This document shows, one piece after another, positions 23,301 through 29,837 of a stretch of 64,000 nt of DNA (its first letter is position 1; every line of letters starts with the position of its first letter). The stretch spans positions 5,022,001 to 5,086,000 of the forward strand of contig JAZGTN010000059.1 of assembly GCA_037783415.1 (NCBI GenBank), read 5' to 3'. The notes beneath the pieces were generated by a model. That model was not told the DNA's origin. It saw only the letters and a list, made by a program, of their open reading frames with translations, and ran no database searches. The position numbers and the translations under genes were made by a program. Source of the stretch: Leptasterias polaris. Taxonomy: Eukaryota; Echinodermata; Asteroidea; Forcipulatida; Asteriidae.

Positions 23301-23368
23301 TCGTCGTCAAGATGTGGCGATTACTCATCTACGAAGTAGAGGCCAAGAAGCACGGCTTGGTCAAATGA
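1128..23368 (+). CDS. RBM25: RBM25, RNA-binding protein 25 (17 exons; 5' end missing)
   Basis: RBM25 is a nuclear splicing regulator that associates with U1 snRNP and exon-junction factors and influences 5' splice-site choice (family knowledge). The exons listed separately join without a frame break to 799 codons plus TGA. Residue numbers count from the Met at 1128. Order: Met/Pro-rich N-terminus (1-39), 27 Gln (40-66), RRM with RNP2 VFVGNI (86-91) and RNP1-like LQAFGFCEY (123-131), acidic/charged linker, Arg/Glu/Asp repeat region (about 268-480), the conserved FLEDYDDERDDPKYY block, an NLS-like KKKRKLVP, and a C-terminal PWI domain ending in GLVK. Human RBM25 is 843 residues, so little is missing. 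An AG acceptor directly precedes 1128, so the true start probably lies in an unseen upstream exon. Identity is essentially certain. The weakest points are the N-terminus and the acceptors of exons 6 and 7. Confidence 0.95.
1750..1985 (-). mobile_element. SINE with embedded tRNA-like gene (copy 1)
   Basis: The minus strand reads a tRNA-like fold (about 1912-1838): an acceptor stem pairing with one G-T wobble, A box TAGCTCAGTTGGTAGAGCG, B box GGTTCAAATCC, anticodon loop TCGTTAA (GTT at the anticodon position). Base 33 is C instead of T and two stems carry mismatches, so it is unlikely to be a working tRNA. The same sequence flanks the tRNA-like core at other copies, on both its 5' side (CCCGAACAAAGATATT) and 3' side (TTTGTTCAACCCAA). 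Confidence 0.8.
2429..2457. repeat. Poly-C tract
   Basis: C-rich low-complexity run in RBM25 intron 1. Confidence 0.9.
2604..2798. mobile_element. Palindromic MITE, AATTTCATAGAGCTGC family (copy 1)
   Basis: About 190-bp foldback with ends GGGTCCAGTTTCATAGAGCT and AGCTCTATGAAATTGGGCCC. The arms contain GCTTAAGC and an internal block GACTGGTATCC read on the opposite strand. Nonautonomous DNA element by structure. Confidence 0.88.
2905..3165 (-). mobile_element. tRNA-Leu-like SINE head, split by another element
   Basis: The minus strand shows a tRNA-Leu-type head (GTGGCCGAGTGCTTAAG at one side, GGGTTCGAGTC at the other). The head is interrupted at about 2993-3128 by a smaller inverted-repeat element. 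Confidence 0.75.
2993..3128. mobile_element. Small inverted-repeat element nested in a SINE
   Basis: About 135 bp with imperfect ends of about 30 bp (GATTTCACGAAACTTTACAC against GATTTCACGTAACCTTACGC on the other strand). The SINE head continues on both sides, so the insertion is younger than the SINE. Confidence 0.75.
3362..3412 (+). CDS. RBM25: RBM25 exon 2
   Basis: Acceptor TTCACAG, donor GTGAGT, 17 codons in phase 0 (GFMQPIPRQGFNPTDMT). Low-complexity N-terminal linker with Pro and Gln. Called from good splice sites and frame continuity into the poly-Gln/RRM exon rather than from homology. Confidence 0.65.
3578..3808. mobile_element. Foldback element, GGTAACACCATGT family (copy 1)
   Basis: Long inverted repeat: the left arm (TTTGAGGTAACACCATGTGT...TATTTATTCTACTGC) is mirrored by the right arm ending CAAATATACATTGATACCTC. 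Related, unfolded copies lie near 19.6 kb and 28.0 kb. Confidence 0.85.
3922..4109. mobile_element. Palindromic MITE, AATTTCATAGAGCTGC family (copy 2)
   Basis: GGGCCCAGTTTCATATAGCT to GCTCTATGAAATTGGGCCC, with the same internal order as copy 1 but in the other orientation. Confidence 0.88.
4149..4342. mobile_element. Palindromic MITE, same family (copy 3)
   Basis: GGCCCAATTTCTCAGAGCTG to CAGCTCTTTGAAGTTGGGCC. Starts about 40 bp after copy 2. Confidence 0.88.
4389..4572. mobile_element. Palindromic MITE, same family (copy 4)
   Basis: GGGCCCAATTGCTGAAACAC to GAGCTCTGTGAAATTAGGCC, with a short deletion in the left arm. Confidence 0.85.
4673..4957. mobile_element. Longer variant of the palindromic MITE (copy 5)
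   Basis: Ends GGGCCCAGTCTCATAAAGCT and CTTTATGATATTGGTCCC match the family, but the interior differs and the element is about 285 bp. Confidence 0.7.
5238..5435 (+). CDS. RBM25: RBM25 exon 3: poly-Gln tract and start of RRM
   Basis: Acceptor AACAG, donor GTGAGT, 66 codons. The first 27 codons are all CAG or CAA (5238-5318). An acidic linker follows, then TTVFVGNISDRAPDALIRSM, which matches the RRM beta-1 (RNP2) and helix 1 of RBM25. I recall no comparable poly-Gln run at this point in human RBM25. Confidence 0.92.
5519..5562. repeat. ATC/ATT microsatellite
   Basis: Trinucleotide run in RBM25 intron 3. The Ile and Asp runs in the local open frames are artefacts. Confidence 0.95.
6085..6234 (+). 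CDS. RBM25: RBM25 exon 4: core of RRM
   Basis: Acceptor TTCTTCAG, donor GTGAGT, 50 codons. Encodes the RRM centre with WKRVQGASGKLQAFGFCEY, nearly identical to the vertebrate RBM25 RNP1 region, followed by LRAIRLLHDLELGDKKLL (helix 2 and beta-4). Confidence 0.96.
6330..6975. repeat. 117-bp tandem repeat, about 5.5 copies
   Basis: TGACCATTCAATATCATCCA recurs at 6341, 6454, 6571, 6688, 6805 and 6922, giving a period of 113-117 bp. Diverged minisatellite in RBM25 intron 4. Confidence 0.93.
7125..7262 (-). mobile_element. SINE with tRNA-like core, degraded (copy 2)
   Basis: The minus strand retains a decayed tRNA-like core (TAGATTAGTTGGTAGACCA) and the shared 5' block AAAATAGGGAGACCGTCAAC seen next to copy 1. 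Confidence 0.7.
7426..7485 (+). CDS. RBM25: RBM25 exon 5: end of RRM
   Basis: Pyrimidine-rich acceptor TTTTTTTCTCAG, donor GTAAGT, 20 codons (VKVDAKTRVLLDEYLADKGQ). Matches the VKVDAKT-x-LDE segment that follows the RRM in RBM25. Confidence 0.93.
7673..7778 (+). CDS. RBM25: RBM25 exon 6
   Basis: Donor GTAGGC, leaves phase 1. The acidic stretch SSEDLDDETQGEDS, then a helical segment with LINDYKHAL, corresponds to the acidic DDEEALDEET...EVLIREY part of human RBM25. The acceptor AAG at 7670-7672 follows a T-rich tract. An alternative AG two bases downstream exists but would break the frame. Confidence 0.85.
7880..8222 (-). mobile_element. tRNA-Leu-like SINE inserted in a LINE fragment
   Basis: Minus strand: the head has a B box GGGTTCGAATCCC, a body follows, and the tail ends in ATT-type repeats at the left edge (AATAATAATAATGATAAC). 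It abuts a LINE RT fragment at 8220, so it probably inserted into that fragment. Similar copies: 22.87-23.19 kb and 25.86-25.98 kb. Confidence 0.75.
8220..8455 (-). pseudogene. CR1/L2-like LINE reverse transcriptase fragment
   Basis: Minus-strand frame of 72 residues: QYLNPVATEQLIHAFVTSYL then DNCNSLLFGLP and LQQVQNAAAR, the C-terminal RT motif set of CR1/L2-type LINEs. Truncated at both ends. Confidence 0.85.
8483..8565 (+). CDS. RBM25: RBM25 exon 7 (Gln/Lys-rich linker)
   Basis: Enters in phase 1 and exits in phase 0 at donor GTATGA. Encodes DEASQAQQQQQRRDTDQRDP followed by a Lys-rich end, comparable to the KKKKEKKE linker of human RBM25. Its acceptor is unusual: the AG ends a run of ATT trinucleotides with no conventional pyrimidine tract, directly next to a LINE fragment. 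Confidence 0.82.
8591..8783. mobile_element. Palindromic MITE, AATTTCATAGAGCTGC family (copy 6)
   Basis: GGCCCAATTTCATAGAGCTG to CAGCTCTATGAAATTGGGAC, starting 25 bp after the donor of RBM25 exon 7. Confidence 0.88.
9118..9204 (+). CDS. RBM25: RBM25 exon 8
   Basis: Strong pyrimidine-rich acceptor CTTGCAG, donor GTAGGT, 29 codons. IEEDKRHIISREIDRFRDTY aligns with the conserved MEEDKRDLISREISKFRDTHK block of vertebrate RBM25. The following intron (about 6.6 kb) is the largest in the gene. Confidence 0.95.
9682..10055 (+). mobile_element. tRNA-Leu-like SINE, full-length type
   Basis: Plus-strand head GTGTCATGGCCGAGTGGTCT...CAAGCTCTGGTG...GGGTTTGAATTCC, a conserved body, and an A-rich tail (AAAAAAATATATAAAAAAAT). 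Confidence 0.8.
10854..11364. mobile_element. TTAA-flanked foldback element
   Basis: Begins TTAAAGACGGGCTCC and ends GGAGCACTTCTTTAA. The arms share GATGCACTCATTTTCCAATA and its complement and are about 120 bp each. TTAA at both edges suggests a piggyBac-type nonautonomous element (inference). Confidence 0.75.
13878..14074. mobile_element. MITE with AGAGCTGCCAAC ends (copy 1)
   Basis: Ends CAGAGCTGCCAACTCTCC and TGTTGGCAGCTCTG. The interior repeats TCCCTGATTG. A second copy lies at 17.84-18.01 kb. Confidence 0.85.
14896..15149. mobile_element. Variant palindromic MITE (CAATTTCATGGCTC ends)
   Basis: AGCCCAATTTCATGGCTCCG to AGAGCCATGAAATTGGGCCC, about 254 bp. The outer ends relate to the 190-bp family but the interior is different. 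Confidence 0.8.
15839..16092 (+). CDS. RBM25: RBM25 exon 9: Arg/Glu/Asp-rich region, part 1
   Basis: Acceptor TTCTACAG, donor GTAAGA, exits in phase 2. Encodes about 84 residues dominated by R, E, D and K, the ER/RD-rich region typical of RBM25 that mediates protein contacts and speckle targeting (family knowledge). The opposite strand gives a Ser/Arg-rich open frame that is only a shadow. Confidence 0.93.
16435..16612 (+). mobile_element. SINE with tRNA-like core (copy 3)
   Basis: Plus strand: block CCCCGAACAAAGATATT, then AAATAGCTCAGTTGGTAGAG (A box) and a decayed B box, then TTTGTTCAACCCAAATTTAC. Confidence 0.78.
16663..16888 (+). CDS. RBM25: RBM25 exon 10: Arg/Glu-rich region, part 2
   Basis: Acceptor TTATTCAG, donor GTCAGT, phase 2 to 0. 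Continues the RE/RD repeats, then the helical EEEFERRKLERKLREKEEAY. A tRNA-like SINE lies about 50 bp upstream in the preceding intron. Confidence 0.93.
17314..17477 (+). CDS. RBM25: RBM25 exon 11: conserved FLEDYDD block
   Basis: Acceptor CTCACCAG, donor GTAAGT, exits in phase 2. Contains EREAKRLREFLEDYDDERDD followed by PKYY, matching the most conserved block between the RE region and the C-terminal half of RBM25. Confidence 0.96.
17844..18012. mobile_element. MITE with AGAGCTGCCAAC ends (copy 2)
   Basis: Ends TTGGAGCTGCCAACTCTCC and TGTTGGCAGCTCTGG, matching the copy near 13.9 kb. Confidence 0.82.
18155..18315. mobile_element. Inverted-repeat element with hammerhead-like core
   Basis: Outer arms TGTGGGAGTGTTGGCTCTGA and TGCCAACACTCCCACA flank a smaller hairpin. 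On the minus strand that hairpin carries CTGAAGA, a 7-bp stem and GAACGTC. Confidence 0.6.
18323..18753 (-). mobile_element. tRNA-Leu(CAA)-derived SINE, full length
   Basis: Minus strand head: GTGTCGTGGCCGAGCGGATA, anticodon loop CTCAAGC (CAA, Leu), a variable arm, and GGGTTCGAGTCCCGG. The tail reads GCTATATAAATCCCGC followed by ATT repeats, a tail type shared with CR1/L2-type LINEs. Best-preserved copy in the window. Confidence 0.88.
18863..19013 (+). CDS. RBM25: RBM25 exon 12
   Basis: Acceptor ACTTTCAG, donor GTAATG. The junction gives YYMGSALERRRKEREKEIDG, matching YYRGSALQKR of vertebrate RBM25, then ELEEIKRKLLEEGHDNVEEE. A palindromic MITE begins about 10 bp after the donor. Confidence 0.94.
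19024..19175. mobile_element. Palindromic MITE, truncated (copy 7)
   Basis: Starts GGGCCCAATTTCATAGAGCT about 10 bp after the RBM25 exon 12 donor. The right arm is cut off near TTTCCTGCTG. Confidence 0.82.
19423..19551 (+). CDS. RBM25: RBM25 exon 13
   Basis: Acceptor GATTAG, donor GTAAGT, 43 codons in phase 0 (LEQEREKHRLPQLALIPIKE, then a Lys/Glu/Pro-rich tail). Comparable to the MEQEAERRRQPQIKQEPE segment in vertebrates, though more diverged. Confidence 0.88.
19598..19900. mobile_element. GGTAACACCATGT-family element (copy 2)
   Basis: Starts TTTGCGGTAACACCATGTGT, continues through TCTACTGCCGCGG, and ends in a hammerhead-like hairpin (CAACGTTTCGACTAGC). Confidence 0.75.
20810..20960 (+). 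CDS. RBM25: RBM25 exon 14 (Ser/Pro-rich linker)
   Basis: Acceptor TCTACAG, donor GTCAGT, exits in phase 1. Encodes a disordered Pro/Ser/Glu linker ending HKPRISFGGLKLG, which matches HRPKIGLSLKLG of the human protein and anchors the call. Confidence 0.92.
21190..21295 (-). mobile_element. SINE with tRNA-like core (copy 4)
   Basis: The minus strand shows GTTAGCTCAGTTGGTAGGGC...TTAATCCGGAGGTCATTGGT, then TTTGTTCAGAAAG. Confidence 0.75.
21450..21733 (+). CDS. RBM25: RBM25 exon 15: NLS-like motif and start of PWI domain
   Basis: Acceptor TTGTTTCAG, donor GTGGGT. Contains GKRKKLSIVEAFNQDED, KKKRKLVPIDYSEEE, then AEEKRKTIKNLIEKIPTAKE and the first PWI helix ending DWPVVDE. All correspond closely to vertebrate RBM25. 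Confidence 0.97.
22681..22827 (+). CDS. RBM25: RBM25 exon 16: PWI domain core
   Basis: Acceptor CTACCTGCAG, donor GTCAGT, 49 codons. Carries the PWI signature MERRIKPWINKKIVEYIGEE and the nucleic-acid-binding helices. Nearly identical to vertebrate RBM25. Confidence 0.98.
22868..23195 (-). mobile_element. tRNA-Leu-like SINE copy, decayed head
   Basis: Same order as the 7.9-8.2 kb copy (ACTAGTTCTTATAT, CTCCCTGGGGAGTACA, AGGTACCCATTTATAC, CATGACCGAG). Lies between RBM25 exons 16 and 17. Confidence 0.78.
23276..23368 (+). CDS. RBM25: RBM25 exon 17: end of PWI domain and stop codon
   Basis: Acceptor TATCTTAG, 30 codons plus TGA at 23366-23368. VLDEEAEVFVVKMWRLLIYE, then EAKKHGLVK, is the family's conserved C-terminus. 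The polyadenylation site could not be fixed: no AATAAA was noticed in the first kilobase after the stop. Confidence 0.98.
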   Translation, partial: VLDEEAEVFVVKMWRLLIYEVEAKKHGLVK

Positions 23369-24741
23369 CAACCAACCAGCTCCGATTAGTTGCCATACAA
23401 TCAAACCAGACTGGTGGCGTCGGAGATATCAACTTTAACATGTGGGCACAATTTGAAGGATTCATCACAGCCTCCCCGTTGCAGTTGACATGTGGCCGCA
23501 TTATGGAGGTGGCCGCCTCAACCCTTACACATTGAGAGATTGCTGTACATTTAATACGAGTACATAATGAATTTGAGGCTGGTCACATTATGAAGGTGAC
23601 CTAGCTGTTTACCCCAGGTTGGACTGAATCTTCATATGGGATACAGTCTGGCAAGAAACTACTTGAACCTTTAGATAAACCACTATGTAAATAATTACCT
23701 AAAGGATAAGTGCATACTGGCCAACAGGGATTGCAACTTTCAGAGCACAGTTTTGTCGGACCCATGCACAAAACAAGTCGTCTAATTCATGGAGAAAATA
23801 TTCGTGACAAATCAATTCAATCATGGATTTTTAAGTCGTAGCTTAGAAAGTTCTTTTAACAGTAAAAAAGGTTGAAAAGTAAAAGTCAAATCTGGTTTTC
23901 TGAACCCCCCCCCCCCCACCCCCGCCCCCTCCATGAGAAGGGCTTGAGTTTATGGGGAAATTCCACAAGACTGCAGGGCCTTTTGTTTAAATGTTTTACT
24001 GGATCAGAATTTATTATACAAGACCAGAATCTAATGAGAGATAACCTTGTGCACAGTTGAGCATTGTAATGTCAACTGTTTTTATTTGAAGATGTCCTAA
24101 GAGAAGATTGATCTCAGATGGTACATTTGGATTTGGTATCGTTTGGTATGCTTCGATACTTATGCTTCAATACTCAGCACAATTGGTATTTACTAGACTC
24201 GGACAACATTTGAACCTAATTTTTTCTGTTTTATTACACAGCGAGGTATTTTTGAGTTAATTGGAAAACACAAGACTACTAGACTTGTCCAGTCCTGATT
24301 CTACTGGCCCAAGGCTTTATAGTCACTGGCCTGGGGCCTGTGGTACTGCATTAATTTCGAGCCATGCATGAGGCCCCATGAGATTGAAACATTTGTGTTA
24401 CTCTTGTGGTTTTCTCGCGCTTTCGTGAAGGTCTGCTTATAGAATTTATAATAAGAGAAATACAAACAAATTTCTAATGAGTTTTTATGGGCGGGGTCAA
24501 TTCCTGATTGAAAAATAAGAAGAATTTTCTTGTAAATAGTCTTATACTGGAAACATTATCTGTGAATCAGGTCCTTCCCGAGTATTGTATAAAACATCTT
24601 GCAACCTCTCAGCTTTTTAGCCAATTTCCTCTCTCTCTCTGATTACAAAGTTTTTTATAACAAGCACTTTCCTCATTTTGGCAATCTCAAAGTGGCATTT
24701 TCGGATTTTGAAACTGGTGTTTGCATATGAGGTTAACAGTT

Positions 24742-24867
24742 CCTATAGACCCCTTCCATATGACGTCACAAGACCCAAACAGCGCCCTCACTGGGGCCAA
24801 TGAAGACCTACCATTGGTTGAGCGAGCAGGTGTCTCAGCGATGGCGTCCAAGGCAAGGGGTCTATAT
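24742..24867. mobile_element. MITE with TAGACCCCTT ends (copy 1)
   Basis: CTATAGACCCCTTCCATATG to AAGGGGTCTATA, with an internal TGACGTCACA. Related to elements near 50.4 and 57.1 kb. Confidence 0.75.
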
Positions 24868-25204
24868 GAACGCTTCAATGTGCTTGCTCCAGTAATCATG
24901 TAAACGTGCTCTCTTAATTTTCGTGACCTCTACCTTCTTTATACCAGCCCCTTTCACAATACACAAATTTCCTGGGAGATTGTGAGGGAAATTTATTGGA
25001 CCTTTCCACACTAACCCTTGCAGACTCCTGGCAAAAAGGCCATTTCACGGGAATTCTGCCTGGGAGTAGGGTTAAGCTAGATTATCCAGGGGGTAAGCAA
25101 GCCTGATGATTCACGGAGGCATTGGAGGCCACAGACCGATCCATTAGGCCTCGCCTACTAACTATCACCAATCACAGCATTTACAACACTACTAATAGTC
25201 TGAC

Positions 25205-25312
25205 TCGTTAAAATATTGTTGGTAGAGCGCAGGCATGTTAATCCGAAGGTCGTTGGTTCAAATCCCCCTCTTGTCAATTTGTCTTTGTTCAACGCAAAAT
25301 CACGTTAAAATC
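25205..25312 (+). mobile_element. SINE with tRNA-like core (copy 5)
   Basis: Plus strand TTGGTAGAGCGCAGGCATGT...GGTCGTTGGTTCAAATCC, then TTTGTCTTTGTTCAACGC. Confidence 0.75.
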
Positions 25313-25859
25313 TTGTTATAAAGTATACAAACCGCCGCTATTATGGTGGTGTAAACCTCGCAGCAGTGGTCCCTGTTCAGTTGTGTAAAAGTGGTTAAAC
25401 AGCATTCCTGCCTGTATTGTTGTTTAGACTCGGGGCACTGCTCAAAAGGGCACAAAATTAAATTCAAGGCATTTGCGAAAACCATAAACGTGCGTTTATC
25501 CGATACATGTGTGTGGCCAAAACCAAACCACCGCTGTGATCGTGGCAACGAAGTCCCACCATGTGCTGCTGCTAGGCAGTTGCTTTAATAGGTAGACATG
25601 ACTGAATGGATCGGCCCAATGCCCCTGGTCATTGCGTTGGTACTCCTGGAAACGCGACATTAGCATTTACAATTTCCTTTTAAACCATTTCCTCTTAAAG
25701 GTACCCTTTACAAAAGAGAAAAACACATGTATGCACTTCCTTTAAAAAACAAAGCATCAAGTGTAAAACAAACATTGAATGGCGGTCGGGTTAAAGGTAT
25801 TATACAGGATTGTAAAGGATTTGAGGATTTTATGAAATCGTTGTTTAAATTTTGTCTGA

Positions 25860-25985
25860 ATGCTTTACAATGATATTATTTGAAGGGCGTCTCAAAGCGC
25901 TTCCAACACTATTACCCCTGGTCACTGGGCCATAGTATTTCATTCCTTAAACCATCTCAGCTCCCTGGGGAGTATACATGATTAT
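25860..25985 (-). mobile_element. tRNA-Leu-like SINE body fragment
   Basis: Shares CTGGTCACTGGGCCA and CAGCTCCCTGGGGAGTA with the 7.9-kb and 22.9-kb copies. The head is missing. Confidence 0.65.
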
Positions 25986-27264
25986 GAAGTTCATACTAGA
26001 ACCATATTTTTGTCGGTGAACTATTTCCCTCCGAAATGAAGTCATATTCAAAACAACTGTATCTAAAAATCACAACAGCTGATTTCGGTTGTTACAAGCA
26101 AAATAAGGACAGTGTGGTTACATGCTGAAAATTGTGCTTGGTTTGTCACTATTTTCTACTAACTCACTCAACGGATTAAGCCCAAATGTTCACAAGTTTT
26201 TTTATTTCATGTGTATGGTTGATCACACAAAACATGAACACTGTCAGCGACTGTTTTGCCATCAGCTCTACCAATCCTGTATTAATACCGTTAATATTTT
26301 TTCAGGAATTCCCTGGGGTCTCGTTTCCCATCGGCATTGACGCGGTAGTATGAAAGGGGATGCAGTATGTCCTCCTCGGACTGAACACTTTTTCAGGAAT
26401 GGCTGCATTTGGAACTAAATGTTTTTAATACCTTTGTTTGTCTTTTAGTCAGTTTAGAAAATTTAAATTCTGGGGAAAAAGATTCCTGAATTAAAATTGT
26501 GTGTTTTTCTCCTCGCCCTCAATGTAAAGTTTAGTTAATGTAGGGTTCTGAATAAATTACCAAATGTATAAACTCTTGGATAAACTAGACTGGCAGTATG
26601 AGTTCTTACTGTTGACTTTATTTCATGATTTTATTGTTTTATTGTTATTATTATAGTTTTCCCCGGCAAAATCTCATTCAATTTTGTTTGAAACTGAATG
26701 CTCCGTTGTATCAGCCTTCAACAGTCAAGAGGAGTAATTCAATTTTGCCAGTTTAGCATTCACTGGTCAAGTAAAGATCATTTGAATTCATTAGACCGCA
26801 AAGATAATTCAATTTAATAAATTGAACCGGACTTCATGCGCTCGTCTGCAGAGAAACAGTTGTAGTTGACAGTCTGTGTTTCTAAAGGTAAAACTCTCTC
26901 ACCGTCACTTGACCTTTAGAGCTGACACTGACGTCACGCGCGCTTACAGTGAGTAAGTTTGGGTGGCTGACTAGAGTCGATTAGAATTAACCATAGTCGA
27001 TCTAGATGTCACTCGAACGCTGCATGGTTGAACTAGCTAGTCAAACTGGATCAAACTAGTTCCAGAGCACTGTTTTTATAGTTAAATAACTATTGAACGT
27101 TACTTTGTCAAGATGGCGGTTAGGTTACGCATGGCGGCCTTCGTGGGTTACGTATTGTTGCCATATTTTGACGAATCAATCGACTAAACTCGTTTGAGTT
27201 AAACATAGACCACGCATGCGTGATTTAAGTGACAAATTGACTAATGGTTAGCACCCGAACTTGT

Positions 27265-27770
27265 TCCATTCTGTCGATGTATAGGCCTTTCTTTTGCAAC
27301 GTCACAGCCCGAGTGTTTGCCAACCGAGGTTCGAAAACTATGGAAAGCCATAAATGCAAAACCAAAACAGATAGTCACAGTTTGTAACAATTTTACACAA
27401 ATATTCATAAATACTGTTGAATTTGTTGGAAACAAAGCAACCAATCATTAGAGGTATTTTGTTTAATTGAAAAATGGCAGAAAATGTTAAAACATCAGTC
27501 AACACAATTTAATGTTTTACTAACACTCGGCCTTCCATGTCGACCAGCGCGGTTTGTTTATCAACAATGGACAATTTTATATAATGCCCCATACGGGGCA
27601 GAGGGTCACCATTATCTTCCCATACTTGAACACACTATATATTATATTTCCTATTTTATAGACCAATCTGTTTTAGCCCGCATTCGTATAAGTGCTGCTG
27701 GCCGTGCCGCCATTGCTGGGATGCGCTGCTGGCAACGCAAGCTTGGTTGGTATACACAAAGACAATAAAA
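27265..27770. repeat. Dispersed repeat, copy A
   Basis: TTGCAACGTCACAGCCCGA ... ACAGATAGTCACAGTTTGTA ... GCGCGGTTTGTTTATCAACA aligns in the same order with copy B. The part near 27.68-27.77 kb is inverted relative to the start of copy B. Confidence 0.75.
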
Positions 27771-28010
27771 ACCCGTTGTCTGTTTACTTTGTTTACGAAT
27801 TAATGTCTTCCTCAATGATGTACTCTACTTCCCTGACTGGACAGTTTGGTTAAACGATGAAGAATACACTTATTAAATACTTAAATGCAAACATTTTGTT
27901 GCATTTATACCATAAGTTCTGTGGGTTCGTAAACAAATTGCAACAGCAAATTCTATGTTCTCTTAATTATTTAAGGTTATTAAAACTAAACAGAAGTTTA
28001 GGGATTTTAG

Positions 28011-28360
28011 GCATTGCATGGTGAGGTATCGATGTATATTTGGTTTGCGGTAACACCATGGTTTGCAAGTTAGATTTTGTTTTTTGAGAACTTGTCTTGC
28101 TATTTATTCTACTGCCGCGGAGTAGATTATTCGGAATTCGGGAGACTTCTCAGTTCTGAAAAGAACTGCCCTACTTTTAACTACCGGTACTACCTGGGCG
28201 GAAGGTAGAAAATCGGCCGGGACTTCTTGTACTACTTTCGCTTTTGTGTATCGAGGGGACTTCTCGTTTAGCTACACTGCCGCGGACCGAGCGAGTTCTT
28301 AATTGGTCTCAACGTTTCGACTAACTTGCTCTAGTCATCGTCAGGAGACAGAAGTTTAAT
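28011..28360. mobile_element. GGTAACACCATGT-family element (copy 3)
   Basis: Starts GCATGGTGAGGTATCGATGT and TTTGCGGTAACACCATGG, and ends in the same hammerhead-like hairpin as the 19.8-kb copy. Confidence 0.75.
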
Positions 28361-28434
28361 ACTGAAATTCTGTTGACAAAACCATGCTGGTGTAACTGAT
28401 TTTAAACCCGACCGTGCAGTTTCCATGTACACTT

Positions 28435-28965
28435 AAAAACAATGTACACCATTGGTAATTGTCAAAGACTGATGTGACCCAACATGTACATGAAATAACA
28501 ATCCAGTGGAAGTTTAAGCTTAATCTGTCTTCGGAGTCATGAGAAAACAGTGAAAAAACCCATTATATGTTTTCACTGTTTTTAGACCTCAAATAATAAA
28601 CCACAAGGGAAACTGACTGGGTAAATGTTTAAATGTTTTTGGACCTCGGATTTTATCACCAATGATAAAGACTAATTGTTTTACTCATTTCATAAAAACT
28701 ATGGCATTTCTAGCAAAATTATTTCAAGGGAAGTTTTTCCACCATGGCCATCTTTATATCATATAAGTTATGTGCAAATCTGTGAACAATATAATTTTCA
28801 ATCTTGCAAATGTTGTACACACCCTTTTAGCTCACCTATTGTCTGCGCCGTTTTCAGGATTCAGTTTCTGTTTAATTACAAATGTTCATGGTCAGTGATC
28901 TATACATCCATGCTGTTCAGTCAGGGAAATTCTGTGAATCGTTGAGAAACACACCTATTTCACAT
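28435..28965. repeat. Dispersed repeat, shared with 43.97-44.40 kb
   Basis: TTGGTAATTGTCAAAGACTG, GTCTTCGGAGTCATGAGAAA and CAAGGGAAGTTTT occur in the same order as in the copy near 44 kb. The segment around 28595-28650 also matches the SINE body next to copy 1. Confidence 0.75.
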
Positions 28966-28984
28966 TAAAAGGGCGTTAAAACTA

Positions 28985-29485
28985 CGACGGTTCCCCATTC
29001 TTTGTGTATAAAACCTTGGGCTGCCAGTGTCTCAGCATTGCGGCTTGCAGCACTTGTGCGCGTATGGATTGGTCTATAGACCTTTCTATTGCAACGTCAC
29101 AGCCCGAAAACAGATAGCTACAGTTTGTAACATTGTTACACAAATTATATTCAAAAATAGGCCTAGTGTTGAATTTGTTGAAAACATAGCAACCAATCAT
29201 GGCCGGTCTTTTATTTAACTGAAAGTTTGCAGAAAATGTTGAAGTTGGTCACAACATCTGTTAACACGATTGAATGTTTTGCTAAAAATATCGGCAGTCC
29301 ATACCAACCGGCGTGGTTTGTTTATCAACAATGGAAAGGTCTATATTAGAAGTAACCCCCTAAACGTCTCTAAAGAATTTCTGAGATTCCAAGCACACAA
29401 TGAATACAAAAGGGGGGGGGGGTGGTGTTTACACCATGCCCCATATCGAGCACCAATTGTATTGCCAATGCATGGTCTGCCAATT
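28985..29485. repeat. Dispersed repeat, copy B
   Basis: Second copy of the 27.3-kb repeat, ending about 350 bp before the MET-like start codon. Its right part resembles 50.06-50.24 kb (CTGAGATTCCAAGCACACAA). Confidence 0.75.
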
Positions 29486-29769
29486 TGGGAGTAAAACATA
29501 AAATGGTACAAAATCAACACAACATTTAGTAATCCGAGTGTCCGTGCTTTGGTCATGTTCGTCAATACAATACCTTTTTCTTTTATGGTACCGCCCAAAC
29601 GCGGAAATGGACGGGTGATGATTTCAAGTCACTGTGTTTTTTCAAGTTCACACCAAATACAAATTAACGTCCCTTTCAGAGTAAGCGTATATACAGCTAC
29701 GACCCCGACGTCTGGATTGGCAGCAAAGTGTCGAACTTGGGTGTTAAGTGTTTTACCAAATCAAATCTT

Positions 29770-29837
29770 TTTCAGAGTTGTTTATTGATAAGACTATTAC
29801 AATCGATCTGGTGAATATCGGTCGCCTAGTCGGAACC
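29770..29837 (+). promoter_or_regulatory. Putative 5' UTR acceptor and leader of the MET-like gene
   Basis: A pyrimidine-rich acceptor (AAATCTTTTTCAG, ending 29775) precedes the start codon by about 60 bp. It suggests a noncoding first exon further upstream. Inference from the splice consensus only. Confidence 0.4.

Larger units (their letters stand above)
23369..29837. other. Intergenic region between RBM25 and the MET-like gene
   Basis: Holds the RBM25 3' UTR (end not determined; an AATAAA at 26551 is only a distant candidate) and the 5' flank of the MET-like gene. No conserved gene was recognised. The region is filled by SINE fragments, MITEs and two diverged copies of one repeat. Confidence 0.75.

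Noticed and set aside
29748..29837. Upstream in-frame ATG as the start of the MET-like protein
   Set aside because: It would put 30 polar residues before the signal peptide, has a poorer start context, and is separated from the leader by a likely 3' splice site at 29775.
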